From positions 1 to 64,000 of the forward strand of contig JAEUUX010000234.1 of NCBI GenBank assembly GCA_016787295.1: a stretch of DNA of 64,000 bases, read 5' to 3'. Positions 42,998 to 53,131 of the stretch are shown here, in pieces; position 1 is the first letter of the stretch; every line of letters starts with the position of its first letter. Made by a program: the position numbers and the translations under genes. Source of the DNA: Chitinophagales bacterium. GTDB lineage: Bacteria; Bacteroidota; Bacteroidia; Chitinophagales; UBA2359. Below the pieces are notes generated by a model. The model ran no database searches and was not told where the DNA came from. It worked only from the letters and a program-made list of their open reading frames with translations.

Positions 42998-44992
42998 CTA
43001 TTGTACTACTATTTTTGTGCGATGTGCGTTTCCGTTAGTATCCAATATTTCGCAAATATAATAACCTTTTGCCCAATTATTTAACTGTATGGTGGTGTTA
43101 TTGTTGTTGAGTTTTTGGACATATACTGTGCTTCCCAACATATCTACTACCTTCACTTGTTGGATAATTGTTTGGCTTTCGATGGTTACTAAGGCATTCG
43201 CAGCCAACAAAGTGGGGCGAACATTGACGCTTGCAGGCTGTACTGTGCTGGTGCCAAGCGACAAAGCTCCTGCAAAATGGTCGTTGTTTTTGACAAAGTT
43301 AGCCGCTACAACGCCTGGATTGGCATTCACAGCAATTTGGTCGGAGCTAGCTCCTAAGTATTCAACCACCACAAAATAGTTACCTGTCGGAATATTGCTG
43401 AATTGATAGTTACCATCAGCATCTGTGTATGCCACCGCCACAGGAAGATAGTTGGAATCATACAAAATGACTTCGATACCTGCCATGCCTGCCGAAGTGC
43501 TACGACCTGCACCATCACTCACAACACCACCCACAAATCCTGGTCCGCCACTATTTTCACCTGCAATTAGTGTAATGTTCGCAGTATTGGGAGCAATGCC
43601 ACCGATGGTCATAGAGGTTGCATACTGCCAGTTCAAAGAATTGCCATAATAGGTAGGCAAATGACTGGAGTAGCCCGCCGAACCTGGTGCCAAAGCCGCT
43701 TTGATGTAGTAAGTATCACCAAATGCTAGGTTGTTAAAACAATAATTGCCATAGTTTCCCCATGCGGTCAAAGTTAAGGTATCTACTGCCGTCAAAATAT
43801 CGGTTACTGGGTCATATTGAATAAGGTACACTTCGTAGGTATAGACACTTGACGAGTCAATCGCTCCTACAATACCCACAGTACCGCATAAACTATAGCC
43901 ACTGTCACCGAAATAAATGCTCTGACAGAAAGTGTCACTACATTGTTCTGTAGCAGGGTCAGGAACGGTAGCAATCGTTAAGCAGACTTCATAAGTTCCC
44001 AATGCATTATAGGTGTGAATGGGATCTATTTCGGTAGAGGCTGTTCCATCGCCAAATGTCCAAGTGTAGGTATTGTTCCAACTTGGCGAGCTAGAATAGT
44101 TCTGGAATGCAATACTTGCATTACCCATAGTATAATAAAACGCTGCATTACAAGTCAATGTATCGACGACAAGATTATTGATAGTTATCCATTGACAATT
44201 GGTGTCTGTACAGCCGCTCGATGTGGTCATGGTTAAGCAAACATTATAGTCACCCTGAATCGTGTATTCGTGTGTGGGATTAGCTTCTGTACTTGTTGTT
44301 CCGTCACCAAAAGACCAAGAATAGGTCGCGGCTTCGCCCGGTGCTACTTGTGAAAAGTTGTTAAAAACCGCTAATATGACATTAGTTGTTGCTGAAAAAG
44401 CGGCTTGGCAGCTAGAAGTATTACCACCACTCAAAACACTGCAATAATTACCCACACAACCGTCCATAGTAACAGTATTAAGGCAAATCCATAAACTATC
44501 TCCGGTACCACTTGCAGGAATTGTCACTGTCGAACCTGTCAATGCCATGCCAGCAAATTGCCATGAATAGCTTGCAATTGGCGTATTGAAGGGAGGTGTT
44601 GCGGTTAGTGTATAAGACCCATCAGGATTTTCTGAGCTAGTAAAAGGTACATCGCAATCTACATTTGACGTGACAACAATATTTTCGCAAATCGTATTGG
44701 CACAACAAGAGCCGCTGTAGGATAAACAAACAGTATAGGTGCCAGGAGCATTAAAATCATAAGATGCATTATAGCCCGTTCCAAAAACTGCACCTCCCAT
44801 CTGCCAACTGAAAGTCCAATTGTTGATGATTGTCGAATCAACACCCGGCACGATATTGATAATTGGATAAAAATAGTAGGACATTCCTCCATTCGTATAG
44901 CCAATGCTTACATCTACTGGTTGTTGTGCCATAGTTTGGTTTTGCAACAAAACAGTCGTCAAAAAACTGATTAATAAAAATAATTTTTTCAT
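42998..44992 (-). CDS. Secreted PKD-repeat protein with T9SS sorting domain
   Basis: A 664-aa surface protein. Signal peptide ends at TMAQ (about 23). Two clear PKD domains are at about 197-272 and 283-360, with WSFGDGTTSTEANPTHEY and WTFGDGTASTEIDPIHTY, and a weaker PKD/Ig-like domain precedes them (about 25-110). A Cna-B/SdrD-like domain (VEVILYDSN... TDADGNYQFSNIPTGNY) is near 500-560. The C-terminus is a T9SS domain (VKVVDMLGSTVYVQKL, ending TKIVVQ). Cys-rich segments are visible. Likely adhesin or matrix protein. The next gene (45068) has a 75-bp gap and is on the same strand. Confidence 0.85.
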   Translation of the reverse strand: MKKLFLLISFLTTVLLQNQTMAQQPVDVSIGYTNGGMSYYFYPIINIVPGVDSTIINNWTFSWQMGGAVFGTGYNASYDFNAPGTYTVCLSYSGSCCANTICENIVVTSNVDCDVPFTSSENPDGSYTLTATPPFNTPIASYSWQFAGMALTGSTVTIPASGTGDSLWICLNTVTMDGCVGNYCSVLSGGNTSSCQAAFSATTNVILAVFNNFSQVAPGEAATYSWSFGDGTTSTEANPTHEYTIQGDYNVCLTMTTSSGCTDTNCQWITINNLVVDTLTCNAAFYYTMGNASIAFQNYSSSPSWNNTYTWTFGDGTASTEIDPIHTYNALGTYEVCLTIATVPDPATEQCSDTFCQSIYFGDSGYSLCGTVGIVGAIDSSSVYTYEVYLIQYDPVTDILTAVDTLTLTAWGNYGNYCFNNLAFGDTYYIKAALAPGSAGYSSHLPTYYGNSLNWQYATSMTIGGIAPNTANITLIAGENSGGPGFVGGVVSDGAGRSTSAGMAGIEVILYDSNYLPVAVAYTDADGNYQFSNIPTGNYFVVVEYLGASSDQIAVNANPGVVAANFVKNNDHFAGALSLGTSTVQPASVNVRPTLLAANALVTIESQTIIQQVKVVDMLGSTVYVQKLNNNNTTIQLNNWAKGYYICEILDTNGNAHRTKIVVQ

Positions 44993-45067
44993 GTTTTACT
45001 GATATTTTTAGGTTTTTAGAAATAGATTAAAATGAAGATGACAAGTAGTGTTTTTTTTGAACAGAGA

Positions 45068-46468
45068 TTATTTAATAATTTTTCGATACGTCCAACGTTC
45101 GTCACTCCAAACACCAACAACATAAATGCCTACAGGAATTTGTTCTAACGAAATAGTGGTCAAGTTGGTGGAGGTCAGCTTTTGGTCAATCAATACGCGT
45201 CCATGCAAATCTATCAACTGCACACGTTCCATATTGTTGGCGGATTTTACCCAAATTTGGTCGGCGGCAGGCATAGGATACAATAATACATCGGGCAACA
45301 AAGAAGAAGGTGTGCCCAAAACCACCGTTATTGAGTCATTCTGAACGGAGACATTACTATAGGTTAACACTTGCTCCGAATTGGCATAAATAAGCACGTT
45401 TTTTAGTTCCAACGACAAAACTGCTTCTGTAGCTTCATCTTTGCCACCTTCAATAATATCTTCCATCACAAATCGCACCCGTGCCACAATGCCGTTGCCA
45501 TTGACAATCTGGTGGTCGATGCGCGTCAATGCCAAATCTAATTGCGTAGGGTTGGATTTGCGATACACCGAAATAATATCATCGGTATTGGTGTTTACAA
45601 AAGATTCGGGAAATTCTACCGTTGCGGTGTTGCCATCATCTACATTATAGAACATATTGCAGGCAAAACCATATACGTTGTAATTCTCTGCCACATTGCC
45701 TATCCGAACATTCGCCACAATGGTATCGCCAATACTTACTGTATCGTTTTCGATGTCTACCGCAATTTGCAAATTTTGTGCGAGGGTAGCGGGCGTAAAT
45801 GTGGTGGTAGGAGTGGTGTGGGTTTTGCCATAATTGTTGAGTATCGCCCAAAAATCGGTCATTCCTACAATACCATTACCATTGCAATCGGCATATTTAA
45901 AATTGGGACCACCAAACAAAAACTGCTGCTGCCAATCCAAGACAGGGAAAGGCAACCAGTCGCTTGATACAAATTCTCGGGAAGGTCCCGTCACACCGTA
46001 AGCTATTCCCAAAGGCAAAATATCATGAACTGACACCTCTCCATTGTTGTCAATATCGCCAGGATAAACGCAACCAATGTCGCAGGATAAACTATCAAAA
46101 TTGGCAACAAAATAGACCCACGCTACATCAGAAACAGCATAGCTCGAATCGGGATTTGGGTGTTCATAAACCGCAACGCCCATATATAACATGGAGTCAA
46201 TAAAAATGGTATTGCCAAAGTTTAGGTTCGGAACAAAATTGTAGTTATTGTTACCATTGCTTATTACTACGCCATGGTTGGGCGGCGAGAGCACAATCAA
46301 GGTATCTAACAACAAAACATTGGACAAACTATCATTAGCAAAAACATTGGCGAAGTTGCTGCTATAACTGTCAATGTATTGTACATCGGTATTGGCTGTG
46401 TAGGTTTGTGCAGATAAGGACTGACAAAGCCCAACTAAACAGCAAAAACATAAAAAACAAAATTTCAT
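45068..46468 (-). CDS. Secreted protein with dockerin-like, cohesin-like and T9SS domains
   Basis: A 466-aa exported protein. Signal ends at SLSA (about 20). Residues about 137-217 contain two calcium-loop repeats, PGDIDNNGEVSVHDI and YADCNGNGIVGMTDF, each followed by a helix ending in YG, as in dockerin type I. Residues about 233-360 form a beta domain (VDIENDTVSIGDTIVANVRI, then VARVRFVMEDI) with the pattern of cohesin modules. The end (VQLIDLHGRVLIDQKL, IPVGIYVVGV, KIIK) is a T9SS sorting domain. Both modules in one polypeptide, outside a cellulosome, suggest assembly with other surface proteins. Binding partners are unknown. Confidence 0.78.
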   Translation of the reverse strand: MKFCFLCFCCLVGLCQSLSAQTYTANTDVQYIDSYSSNFANVFANDSLSNVLLLDTLIVLSPPNHGVVISNGNNNYNFVPNLNFGNTIFIDSMLYMGVAVYEHPNPDSSYAVSDVAWVYFVANFDSLSCDIGCVYPGDIDNNGEVSVHDILPLGIAYGVTGPSREFVSSDWLPFPVLDWQQQFLFGGPNFKYADCNGNGIVGMTDFWAILNNYGKTHTTPTTTFTPATLAQNLQIAVDIENDTVSIGDTIVANVRIGNVAENYNVYGFACNMFYNVDDGNTATVEFPESFVNTNTDDIISVYRKSNPTQLDLALTRIDHQIVNGNGIVARVRFVMEDIIEGGKDEATEAVLSLELKNVLIYANSEQVLTYSNVSVQNDSITVVLGTPSSLLPDVLLYPMPAADQIWVKSANNMERVQLIDLHGRVLIDQKLTSTNLTTISLEQIPVGIYVVGVWSDERWTYRKIIK

Positions 46469-46550
46469 ACTTAGGCGGGCTTTAGGTTTTGGGGAGCTAT
46501 TTGAGTGGTATGTTGGTTATTCAAAAATAGGATTGTGTTGTTTTGTGTAG

Positions 46551-46558
46551 CAAAGGTA
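46551..46558 (-). promoter_or_regulatory. -7 box of the dockerin-like gene
   Basis: Minus-strand TACCTTTG (46558-46551), exact TAnnTTTG, about 80 bp before the start. It probably drives both this gene and the PKD-protein gene. Confidence 0.6.
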
Positions 46559-46755
46559 GGGTGTGTTTTGGTGCAAAAAAAATACATTTTTGGAAAGTTC
46601 TCAAAAAAAACCTACTTTTGCAAATGTTTGCAAAAAGGCATATTTTGCTGCATTTGAGGCAAAAAAACAAAAAAAACGCCTTTTTATAGCATAAAATACA
46701 CTTTTTTGCCCAAATAATGTTCTTCAAAAAACGACAAAAAAAACAATTTCTCAAA

Positions 46756-48180
46756 ATGAACCATAGTAAATTAGTAAAACTTTTGCAATTTTTTTCGGAA
46801 AAACAGCACCAAAAATTTCAACTTTTTTTGGATTCTCCTTATTTCAATACCCAAAAAGATGTACAACAACTCTACCAACAACTCCATATTGCCTTACAAC
46901 AAAACAACCCCCATGCCTTGAAAAAAGAAACCATCTTTGCCAAACTTTTTCCCAACACTTCTTACGACGCACCGCAAATCTACTATTTAATGAGTGGTTT
47001 GTTGCAAACAGTCGAAAAATTTATCATGGTCGAAAACCTGCAAGAAGACAGCGCCACACAAGCCGATTATTTGCTCAACTACTACAGGCAGCAAAATTTG
47101 GAGAAGCATTTCCAGCATCACCTGCGCGAACACCACAAACAACAGCAAAAAAAACCTCAATCGGCGGACAGCTATCATTATCGCTTTTTGCTACACCAAC
47201 AAGAAAACCTTTATTTTGACCAACAAAAAAAACACCTTTTTGACCAAAGTCTACAGCAAGCCATCGACTCTTTAGACCTTTATTATTTGGTGTTGAAACT
47301 CAAATATAGTTGCGAAATGTATAACCGCTTGCAAATGGTGAGCGGTCAGTACGAACTGCGCCTCTTGGACGAAATTGTGCGGTATTTGGAACAACACCCA
47401 CAGCACGAACACCCTATTGTGATGGTATATGTCAATATTTTTCGGTGTTTGACCGATTTTGTCAACGAACAACATTTTAACGACCTAATGACTTTGTTGC
47501 AACAACATACCGATCAATTTGCCATTGCAGAAGCTCGGGATATGTATGCCTACACCATCAACTACTGTGTGCGGCACATCAATCGTGGCAATACATACTA
47601 TTTACGCGAACTGCTGAACATCTATAAACGTATGCTTGGTGGTGCTATTTTGCTCACCGAAGAAGGTTTGTTGTCGCCTTGGACATATATGAACATTATT
47701 TTGGTGGGCATACGGAACGAAGAATATTTTTGGACAGAAAATTTCATCGAGCAATACAAAACCTATATCGCACCACAATTTAGAGAAAATGCCTATACCT
47801 ACAATTTGGCATTGCTTTATTTTTACCAAAAACAATATGACCGAACCCTACAATTGCTCAACCAAGTGGTGTTCGAAGATGTGTATTACAGCACAGAAGC
47901 AAAAATGCTATTGTTGCGAAGTTATTATGAATTGGACGAAAGTGATGCTTTTGAGTCCTTGGCAGCGGCTTATATCAACTATTTGCGACGCAACAAATTG
48001 GTAGCAGAACAAAAAAAACAACGCTACGAAACTTTTATTAAACTATTGGTGCGCCTTCATCGACTTTTGCCGCGCGACAAAAAAGCTTTACAACAACTTA
48101 AACAAAAAATAGAAGCCACTCCCACACTACTCAATAAAGCATGGCTGCTCGAAAAATGGACTTTGAAAGCACAACGCTAA
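46756..48180 (+). CDS. Unrecognised helical-repeat protein (TPR-like)
   Basis: A 474-aa soluble protein, mostly amphipathic helices, with a Gln/His-rich middle ([13 protein letters not shown]) and TPR-like spacing in [18 protein letters not shown]. No signal or membrane segment. Length and helix density suggest a protein-interaction scaffold. Start at [13 protein letters not shown] (46756). The open frame to 46717 adds a Lys-rich leader of low plausibility. Function unknown. The stop is 32 bp before the obgE promoter. Confidence 0.6.
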   Translation: MNHSKLVKLLQFFSEKQHQKFQLFLDSPYFNTQKDVQQLYQQLHIALQQNNPHALKKETIFAKLFPNTSYDAPQIYYLMSGLLQTVEKFIMVENLQEDSATQADYLLNYYRQQNLEKHFQHHLREHHKQQQKKPQSADSYHYRFLLHQQENLYFDQQKKHLFDQSLQQAIDSLDLYYLVLKLKYSCEMYNRLQMVSGQYELRLLDEIVRYLEQHPQHEHPIVMVYVNIFRCLTDFVNEQHFNDLMTLLQQHTDQFAIAEARDMYAYTINYCVRHINRGNTYYLRELLNIYKRMLGGAILLTEEGLLSPWTYMNIILVGIRNEEYFWTENFIEQYKTYIAPQFRENAYTYNLALLYFYQKQYDRTLQLLNQVVFEDVYYSTEAKMLLLRSYYELDESDAFESLAAAYINYLRRNKLVAEQKKQRYETFIKLLVRLHRLLPRDKKALQQLKQKIEATPTLLNKAWLLEKWTLKAQR

Positions 48181-48212
48181 ACCTTTTTGACAAGATAATG
48201 GCTAAAATTCCG

Positions 48213-48220
48213 TACCTTTG
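48213..48220 (+). promoter_or_regulatory. Promoter -7 box of obgE
   Basis: TACCTTTG, exact TAnnTTTG, with TTTTG ending at 48189 as a likely -33 (23-bp spacer). The leader is about 65 nt to the chosen ATG. This rejects the upstream in-frame ATG at 48141, which lies before the promoter. Confidence 0.7.
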
Positions 48221-48284
48221 CACCCTGATTAGAAAAATCGGATTTTTGGAGTCATTATCGACCCCTATTAGACACCCAACAATT

Positions 48285-49295
48285 ATGGATAAAGGAGCTA
48301 ATTTTGTAGATTATGTGCGTGTCAACTGTCGTTCGGGCAGGGGTGGCGCTGGTTCGGCGCACTTTAGGCGCGAAAAATTTGTACCCAAAGGCGGACCCGA
48401 CGGTGGCGACGGTGGCAGGGGTGGTCATATCATCTTGAAAGGCAGCCGCAATTTGTGGACACTCTTGCACTTGCGCTATCGCAAACACCTTATTGCTGGC
48501 AATGGCGAAAATGGTGCAGGCGCACTCAAAACAGGTGCCGATGGTGACGATGTAACTATCGAAGTACCGCTTGGCACCATCGCCCGCAACGATGAAACAG
48601 GCGAAATAGAACACGAAATCATCGAGGACGGACAAACCGTTATCCTCACACGCGGCGGACGCGGTGGCTTGGGCAACGACCATTTTAAATCTGCCACCAA
48701 CCAAACACCACGCTATGCACAACCCGGCGAAGAGGGTATCGATGAATGGAAAGTGCTGGAACTGCGCGTTTTGGCAGATGTGGGATTGGTGGGTTTTCCC
48801 AATGCGGGTAAATCTACCTTTTTGGCAAGCGTGACGGCTGCTAAACCCGAAATAGCACCCTACCCTTTCACCACCATCATACCCAACCTCGGTATGGTGC
48901 AGTATCGCGATTCGCGCTCGTTTTGCATTGCCGATATTCCCGGAATTATTGAGGGGGCGCACCTCGGCAAAGGGCTGGGAGACCGTTTCTTGCGACATAT
49001 CGAGCGAAACGCTACCTTACTGTTCATGGTAGCTGCCGATTCTGATGACATTCGCGAACAATACCAAATTTTGTTAAACGAATGCGAACAATACAATCCC
49101 GATTTATTGCACAAACAGCGCATTCTTGCTATCACCAAAGCCGATTTGATAGACGAAGAACTCGAACAAATGTTGCAAGAAGAGTTGCCAACCGATGTGC
49201 CAGTGATATTCATTTCGGCAGTGACCAACAAAAATATCCAACGCCTCAAAGATATGCTTTGGCAGAGTGTTGCCAATTTGCGGTATCAGTTGTGA
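48285..49295 (+). CDS. obgE: GTPase ObgE/CgtA
   Basis: A 336-aa ribosome-assembly GTPase. Starts [19 protein letters not shown] with the Gly-rich Obg fold (1-160: [12 protein letters not shown]). The G domain has GFPNAGKST (G1), DIPGIIEG (G3) and TKADLID (G4). Complete, including C-terminal helix. Start chosen at 48285 by alignment with the family and by the promoter at 48213. Confidence 0.96.
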   Translation: MDKGANFVDYVRVNCRSGRGGAGSAHFRREKFVPKGGPDGGDGGRGGHIILKGSRNLWTLLHLRYRKHLIAGNGENGAGALKTGADGDDVTIEVPLGTIARNDETGEIEHEIIEDGQTVILTRGGRGGLGNDHFKSATNQTPRYAQPGEEGIDEWKVLELRVLADVGLVGFPNAGKSTFLASVTAAKPEIAPYPFTTIIPNLGMVQYRDSRSFCIADIPGIIEGAHLGKGLGDRFLRHIERNATLLFMVAADSDDIREQYQILLNECEQYNPDLLHKQRILAITKADLIDEELEQMLQEELPTDVPVIFISAVTNKNIQRLKDMLWQSVANLRYQL

Positions 49296-49317
49296 TTCGA
49301 AACAAAGCTTTAAAGCA

Positions 49318-49356
49318 AAAACAGCCGACACTATCCAATAGCGTCGGCTGTTTTGT
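49318..49356 (+). terminator. Intrinsic terminator of obgE
   Basis: ACAGCCGAC (49321-49329) pairs with GTCGGCTGT (49343-49351), followed by TTTGT. A-rich flank allows use by the converging lipoprotein gene. Confidence 0.85.
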
Positions 49357-49428
49357 GTTTAGATGTGCGAAAAACGAAAAAGAACGCTAAACTATATAAT
49401 GTTTAGTAGATTCGTTTTCATAGATAGC

Positions 49429-50085
49429 CTATTGACGATCCAACAATACAGTACAATCGTCAGTAGTGTTATCAGCAAATTTAACGTTATAGGAAAGAGC
49501 AACGTTGTTAGTTGTTGTATCAACACTACCCAACGCTGTACCTTTAACAGTTAAACCCCAGTTAGCTTGTGTTTGTTCAGGTAATTCGAATTTGGTAATG
49601 TCTTTTACAGTAGCTTTTGGTGTGATAACAGGAGCATCAAAACCACCTAAACCTTCGATAACGAATTTAGTTACATCTGAATCGTTATACATTTTTGCAC
49701 TATAGTTGTAAGAACCTGATGTACAAACATCTTGGTTGGCAGTATAGTTAACAGTTCCACCATTAGTATAACGGTTACGGATTTGTACAGTACAGTCACC
49801 AGCAGCATCTGTTTCATAACCATCGTTGCAATAACATTCAGCAATACCACTTGTTGCGTCTACTTCGCAGCTAGCGTTAGTACCGCAAGTAACCACACTA
49901 CAAGCAATAGCATTTTCGCAAAGGTCGCCACCAAAACCTGTAGGACAGTCACAAACACCATCAGTACAAGTGCCACCGTTTAAACAACTTACTGAATCGC
50001 AGTCATTTTCACAGCTTTGTGCAAAGAACATACCTGCACACATCAAAACCAATGCCATTACTTTGGCAAAATTAAAATTTTTCAT
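49429..50085 (-). CDS. Lipoprotein with EGF-like domains
   Basis: A 218-aa protein. Signal peptide with a lipobox-like FFAQSC (Cys25) suggests an outer-membrane lipoprotein. Residues about 25-100 are two EGF-like modules (CLNGGTCTDGVC, then CGTNASCEVD and CYCNDGYET), unusual in bacteria but known in Bacteroidota surface proteins. The C-terminal half is a beta domain of unknown type. No T9SS sorting domain. It may bind protein or glycan ligands. Confidence 0.75.
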   Translation of the reverse strand: MKNFNFAKVMALVLMCAGMFFAQSCENDCDSVSCLNGGTCTDGVCDCPTGFGGDLCENAIACSVVTCGTNASCEVDATSGIAECYCNDGYETDAAGDCTVQIRNRYTNGGTVNYTANQDVCTSGSYNYSAKMYNDSDVTKFVIEGLGGFDAPVITPKATVKDITKFELPEQTQANWGLTVKGTALGSVDTTTNNVALSYNVKFADNTTDDCTVLLDRQ

Positions 50086-50131
50086 CGGGGAGATTGATTT
50101 TTTTAAGTTTAAGAAATGTATTTTTTATTGT

Positions 50132-50530
50132 TTATTTAGTTAGAGAGAGAATACCATTGTCATACCCAATATTCCATGTAAATGTACCTTTGTGGACTAC
50201 ATTTAAATCGTTGTAACGTTCGGATCCTTTTTTATCTAATGAAATGGTATCTGAACCTACCAAAAAATCTACAAAAATACCATAATAGTGAGTGTTATAG
50301 CTGTCAAAACACAAAGAGTCCTTTGCATGGGGAGGTATTGTGCGTTGAATTTGCTTTTCTTTGTAGGGTATTTTTCCTTTTTTATACAAACTATTGGTTT
50401 TAATTTGTAGAATAGGGTATTTTGAGGTATTATTGAAAACCACCCAAACGCAGTTATTGCCATCATTTTTATCAAGTTCACAGGCACTTAATAAAAAACA
50501 AGTGAATAAGGCGGCAAGTAGTTTATTCAT
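50132..50530 (-). CDS. Small unrecognised lipoprotein
   Basis: A 132-aa protein with signal and lipobox LLSAC (Cys17). The mature part is beta-rich (VWVVFNNTSKYPILQIKT). No family recognised. It is 46 bp upstream of the EGF-like lipoprotein gene on the same strand, so cotranscription is likely. Confidence 0.65.
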   Translation of the reverse strand: MNKLLAALFTCFLLSACELDKNDGNNCVWVVFNNTSKYPILQIKTNSLYKKGKIPYKEKQIQRTIPPHAKDSLCFDSYNTHYYGIFVDFLVGSDTISLDKKGSERYNDLNVVHKGTFTWNIGYDNGILSLTK

Positions 50531-50674
50531 TTACATATTAGAAAATTTTTATAAAAACACAAGGAATTTTATGAGATGTATCTTTGGTTGGAATAGGAGT
50601 CGAGTTTTGTTATTTAGAATTTTCAGCAACTAAAAAGTTTAACCGTAAATAAAAAAAATATGTATTAGTCAAGA

Positions 50675-51664
50675 TTAATCTTGTTTGCTACATTGTGGTT
50701 GAAAATATTCTGTTTTGATTTCATGTTCACTCCAATCTGCCTGTGATATGTCGTAGGTTGCGCCTTCTTGCGAGAGGTAGGTTTGGGCAAAAGCGGGTCG
50801 TGCTTCGGTGAGGAAAGGTAGCAAATCATAATAGCTGGTGGAATAGTGTCCTAATAAGAGTCGTTTGACATTAGCTTTTTGGGCAATAGTAGCGGCTTGT
50901 TCGGCGGTTGAGTGTCCGCGTTGTTGTGCCTGTTGTATTTTGTCGTTGAGGTAGGTCGATTCGTGATACAACAGGTCTACATTTTGCAAATATGGCAATA
51001 AAGATTCGGTGTAAGCTGTATCGGAGCAATAGGCATATTTTTGGGGTATTCGGCTGTCAGTGGTGAGTTCTTCGTTAGGAATAATTTTTCCGTCTGGCAG
51101 TTCAAAATGGTTGCCTTTTTTTATGCCATCTATCAAAATGAATGGAATTTGGTATTCTTCTATTTTGTCTTTTCGCATTTTTCGGGCTGCTTTTTTCTCT
51201 TCAAAAACAAAACCTGTGCAATGGATTTTATTGTGTACCAATGGAACGGAATAAATAGATAAATGGTTGCCTTCGTACAATAATTTTTTTTCGGTATTGT
51301 CTGTTGGGTGAAAGATGAGTGGATAGGGATAGGTTGCGTCGGGAATGACAGCGGATAAATGGGCTTGGATAATGGTTTGGAGAGGGGCAGGCGCGTAGAT
51401 ATGCAGGGGATGTTGGCGGTCAGATAAAGCATAAGTATCTAACAAGCCCATCAGCCCCAAATAATGGTCGCCATGGAGGTGGGAAATAAAGATGTGGTTA
51501 ATGCGCCACGATTTTACTCTATAGCGCAGCATTTGCACTTGTGTGCCTTCGCCGCAGTCGATAAGGAATGGTTCGTCATTGCAATACACAACTTGGGCGG
51601 CGGGATGTCTTTGAAGAAGGGGGCGAGCTGAATTGTTGCCCAGTATGGTGATTTTTAGTCCCAT
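50675..51664 (-). CDS. rnz: Ribonuclease Z (tRNA 3' processing endonuclease)
   Basis: A 329-aa metallo-beta-lactamase-fold enzyme that trims tRNA 3' ends. The zinc-binding HLHGDH motif is in FISHLHGDHYLGLMGLL. Later ligands are in CSDTAY (about residue 220), LLYHESTYL and LLGHYSTSYY. A C-terminal arm is present. Start MGLKITILGNNSARP is near the catalytic fold, with no extra leader. Neighbours are unrelated. Confidence 0.93.
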   Translation of the reverse strand: MGLKITILGNNSARPLLQRHPAAQVVYCNDEPFLIDCGEGTQVQMLRYRVKSWRINHIFISHLHGDHYLGLMGLLDTYALSDRQHPLHIYAPAPLQTIIQAHLSAVIPDATYPYPLIFHPTDNTEKKLLYEGNHLSIYSVPLVHNKIHCTGFVFEEKKAARKMRKDKIEEYQIPFILIDGIKKGNHFELPDGKIIPNEELTTDSRIPQKYAYCSDTAYTESLLPYLQNVDLLYHESTYLNDKIQQAQQRGHSTAEQAATIAQKANVKRLLLGHYSTSYYDLLPFLTEARPAFAQTYLSQEGATYDISQADWSEHEIKTEYFQPQCSKQD

Positions 51665-51943
51665 TTATCTATGGTACGTCAAAAGTTTAGTTGATGGTAA
51701 AAAAGGATAGCGAACAATAAACATTAGACAACATGAACACAAAAATGTTATATGCTTATACGAATCGGCAACTTGGCGGCTTCTATCGCGACATAAAGAT
51801 GGTGGTGGTCACGTTTGTTCAAAGAGGAGGCATAAATTTCATATACTCCTGTGCTTCAGCGGTATTTTACCAACAAACGATATTGGTTTAGAATTGCAGA
51901 GGTAGAAATTAATATTAACAACTAACCAAAGCGGGAATACATT
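51665..51943. other. Gap between rnz and a membrane-protein gene
   Basis: 279 bp. A 52-codon plus-strand frame beginning MNTKMLYAYTNRQ exists but has no family resemblance. I see no RNA or repeat; possibly a decayed gene. Confidence 0.3.
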
Positions 51944-53023
51944 TTACTCAAAATCCCTTAAATATAGCTTGTCTAAAAAAAATAAGGTTATCGGCAACCA
52001 TACAAGCACATAGGGTACTAAAAAAAGCCGTGATTCTTCGGCAGCACTTAGGCTGAAATGAAGTATTATCCAAAAGGGAGTGATGAGCCAGAAAAGGAAT
52101 TTAAAGAATAAGTCTGTTTTTTTCAACCACCATAAAGCTATAAATGGTGTGAGGGTTACAGTACCAAAGAGATTTAATCCGACATATATAGTGTTTAATG
52201 ACATTAAATTGTGAAATAAAGCAATTGAATGTCCTTCAGATGGTTTAACCCAGCCAAAATAGAGGCGGGGCATCAAAAAAGCAATAATAAACACTAACAA
52301 ACCAATAAGCAATTTGAATATATTTTGTCTATTTAATAGCGATTCTTTTAAATCCCAATTAGGCTGTATTTTTTTATCGTTCAGAAAAAAAACAAAAAAT
52401 GGTATTAGTACACTGGTTTCGCGGTTCAACCCTGCTAAAAAAATAACAAATAAGAGGTAGAGATATGACTTTTTGTAAAGGCAAATATAACAAGCCAGCA
52501 AATAAAATATTATTTCAAAATAAACTGATAAAGCAAAATCAGAATTAAATATGGCATTAGCAAACGACAAAGATAAAAATGGAATAGCCAAGTAGAACCA
52601 CATCTGGTTTTTTAAAAAAGGGCGCAAAAGTAAGCCCCAAAGCCCAAAAATTATCAGGTGTTGTAGAAACCTAATAATCGCAAAAGTGAGCGTATAAGTC
52701 ATGGTTGCTTTATCTGAAAGCATCGCCAAAAAAAAACCATTTGGCGAATGTATAACCTGATTTGTATTTATTGAATGGGGCGTATAAATTAGAAATAAGA
52801 TTTTATAGAGGGTGTTGTCTAATATATAGTTTATTAATTCTACGCTTAATGGGCTTAATATGCGATACTGCCAAGGGTTATAAAATAGCGACTTATTGTT
52901 GAGCCAGTCCAAATGGTTTTGATAGGTTGTTTCACCAATGCCATATAAAACATTAGTATATATGGGATATATAGAACACAAGCATATCAGTATAATAAAC
53001 AAACATTTCGTTTTTGTTTGCAT
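51944..53023 (-). CDS. Unrecognised polytopic membrane protein (glycosyltransferase-like topology)
   Basis: A 359-aa integral membrane protein with about 9-10 helices (FIILICLCSIYPIYTNVL, then FLQHLIIFGLWGLLL, IIFYLLACYICLY and more). A loop NPWQYRILSPLS (near residue 48) and GLNRETSVLIPFFVFF resemble segments of DUF2029/GT-C-like proteins, which would suggest lipid-linked sugar transfer. I do not assign it. It is AT-rich relative to its neighbours. Start MQTKTKCLF (53023); the open frame reaches 53077 but the leader is weak. Confidence 0.6.
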   Translation of the reverse strand: MQTKTKCLFIILICLCSIYPIYTNVLYGIGETTYQNHLDWLNNKSLFYNPWQYRILSPLSVELINYILDNTLYKILFLIYTPHSINTNQVIHSPNGFFLAMLSDKATMTYTLTFAIIRFLQHLIIFGLWGLLLRPFLKNQMWFYLAIPFLSLSFANAIFNSDFALSVYFEIIFYLLACYICLYKKSYLYLLFVIFLAGLNRETSVLIPFFVFFLNDKKIQPNWDLKESLLNRQNIFKLLIGLLVFIIAFLMPRLYFGWVKPSEGHSIALFHNLMSLNTIYVGLNLFGTVTLTPFIALWWLKKTDLFFKFLFWLITPFWIILHFSLSAAEESRLFLVPYVLVWLPITLFFLDKLYLRDFE

Positions 53024-53131
53024 TGTGTAGTAAATTATAGATGTTAGAAATAAAACTATATATTGGCTATCTCGCAAGTAGACTCAGCAATGTTGCTATT
53101 GAAAAGGAGGGGTAGCAAATTTGGTGTATGA

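Noticed and set aside
46521-46754. 77-codon minus-strand frame, Phe/Lys/Cys-rich
   Set aside because: Low-complexity AT-rich sequence overlapping the promoter of the dockerin-like gene.
48255-48998. 247-codon minus-strand frame
   Set aside because: Antisense to obgE; its length reflects the GC-rich Gly codons of the Obg fold.
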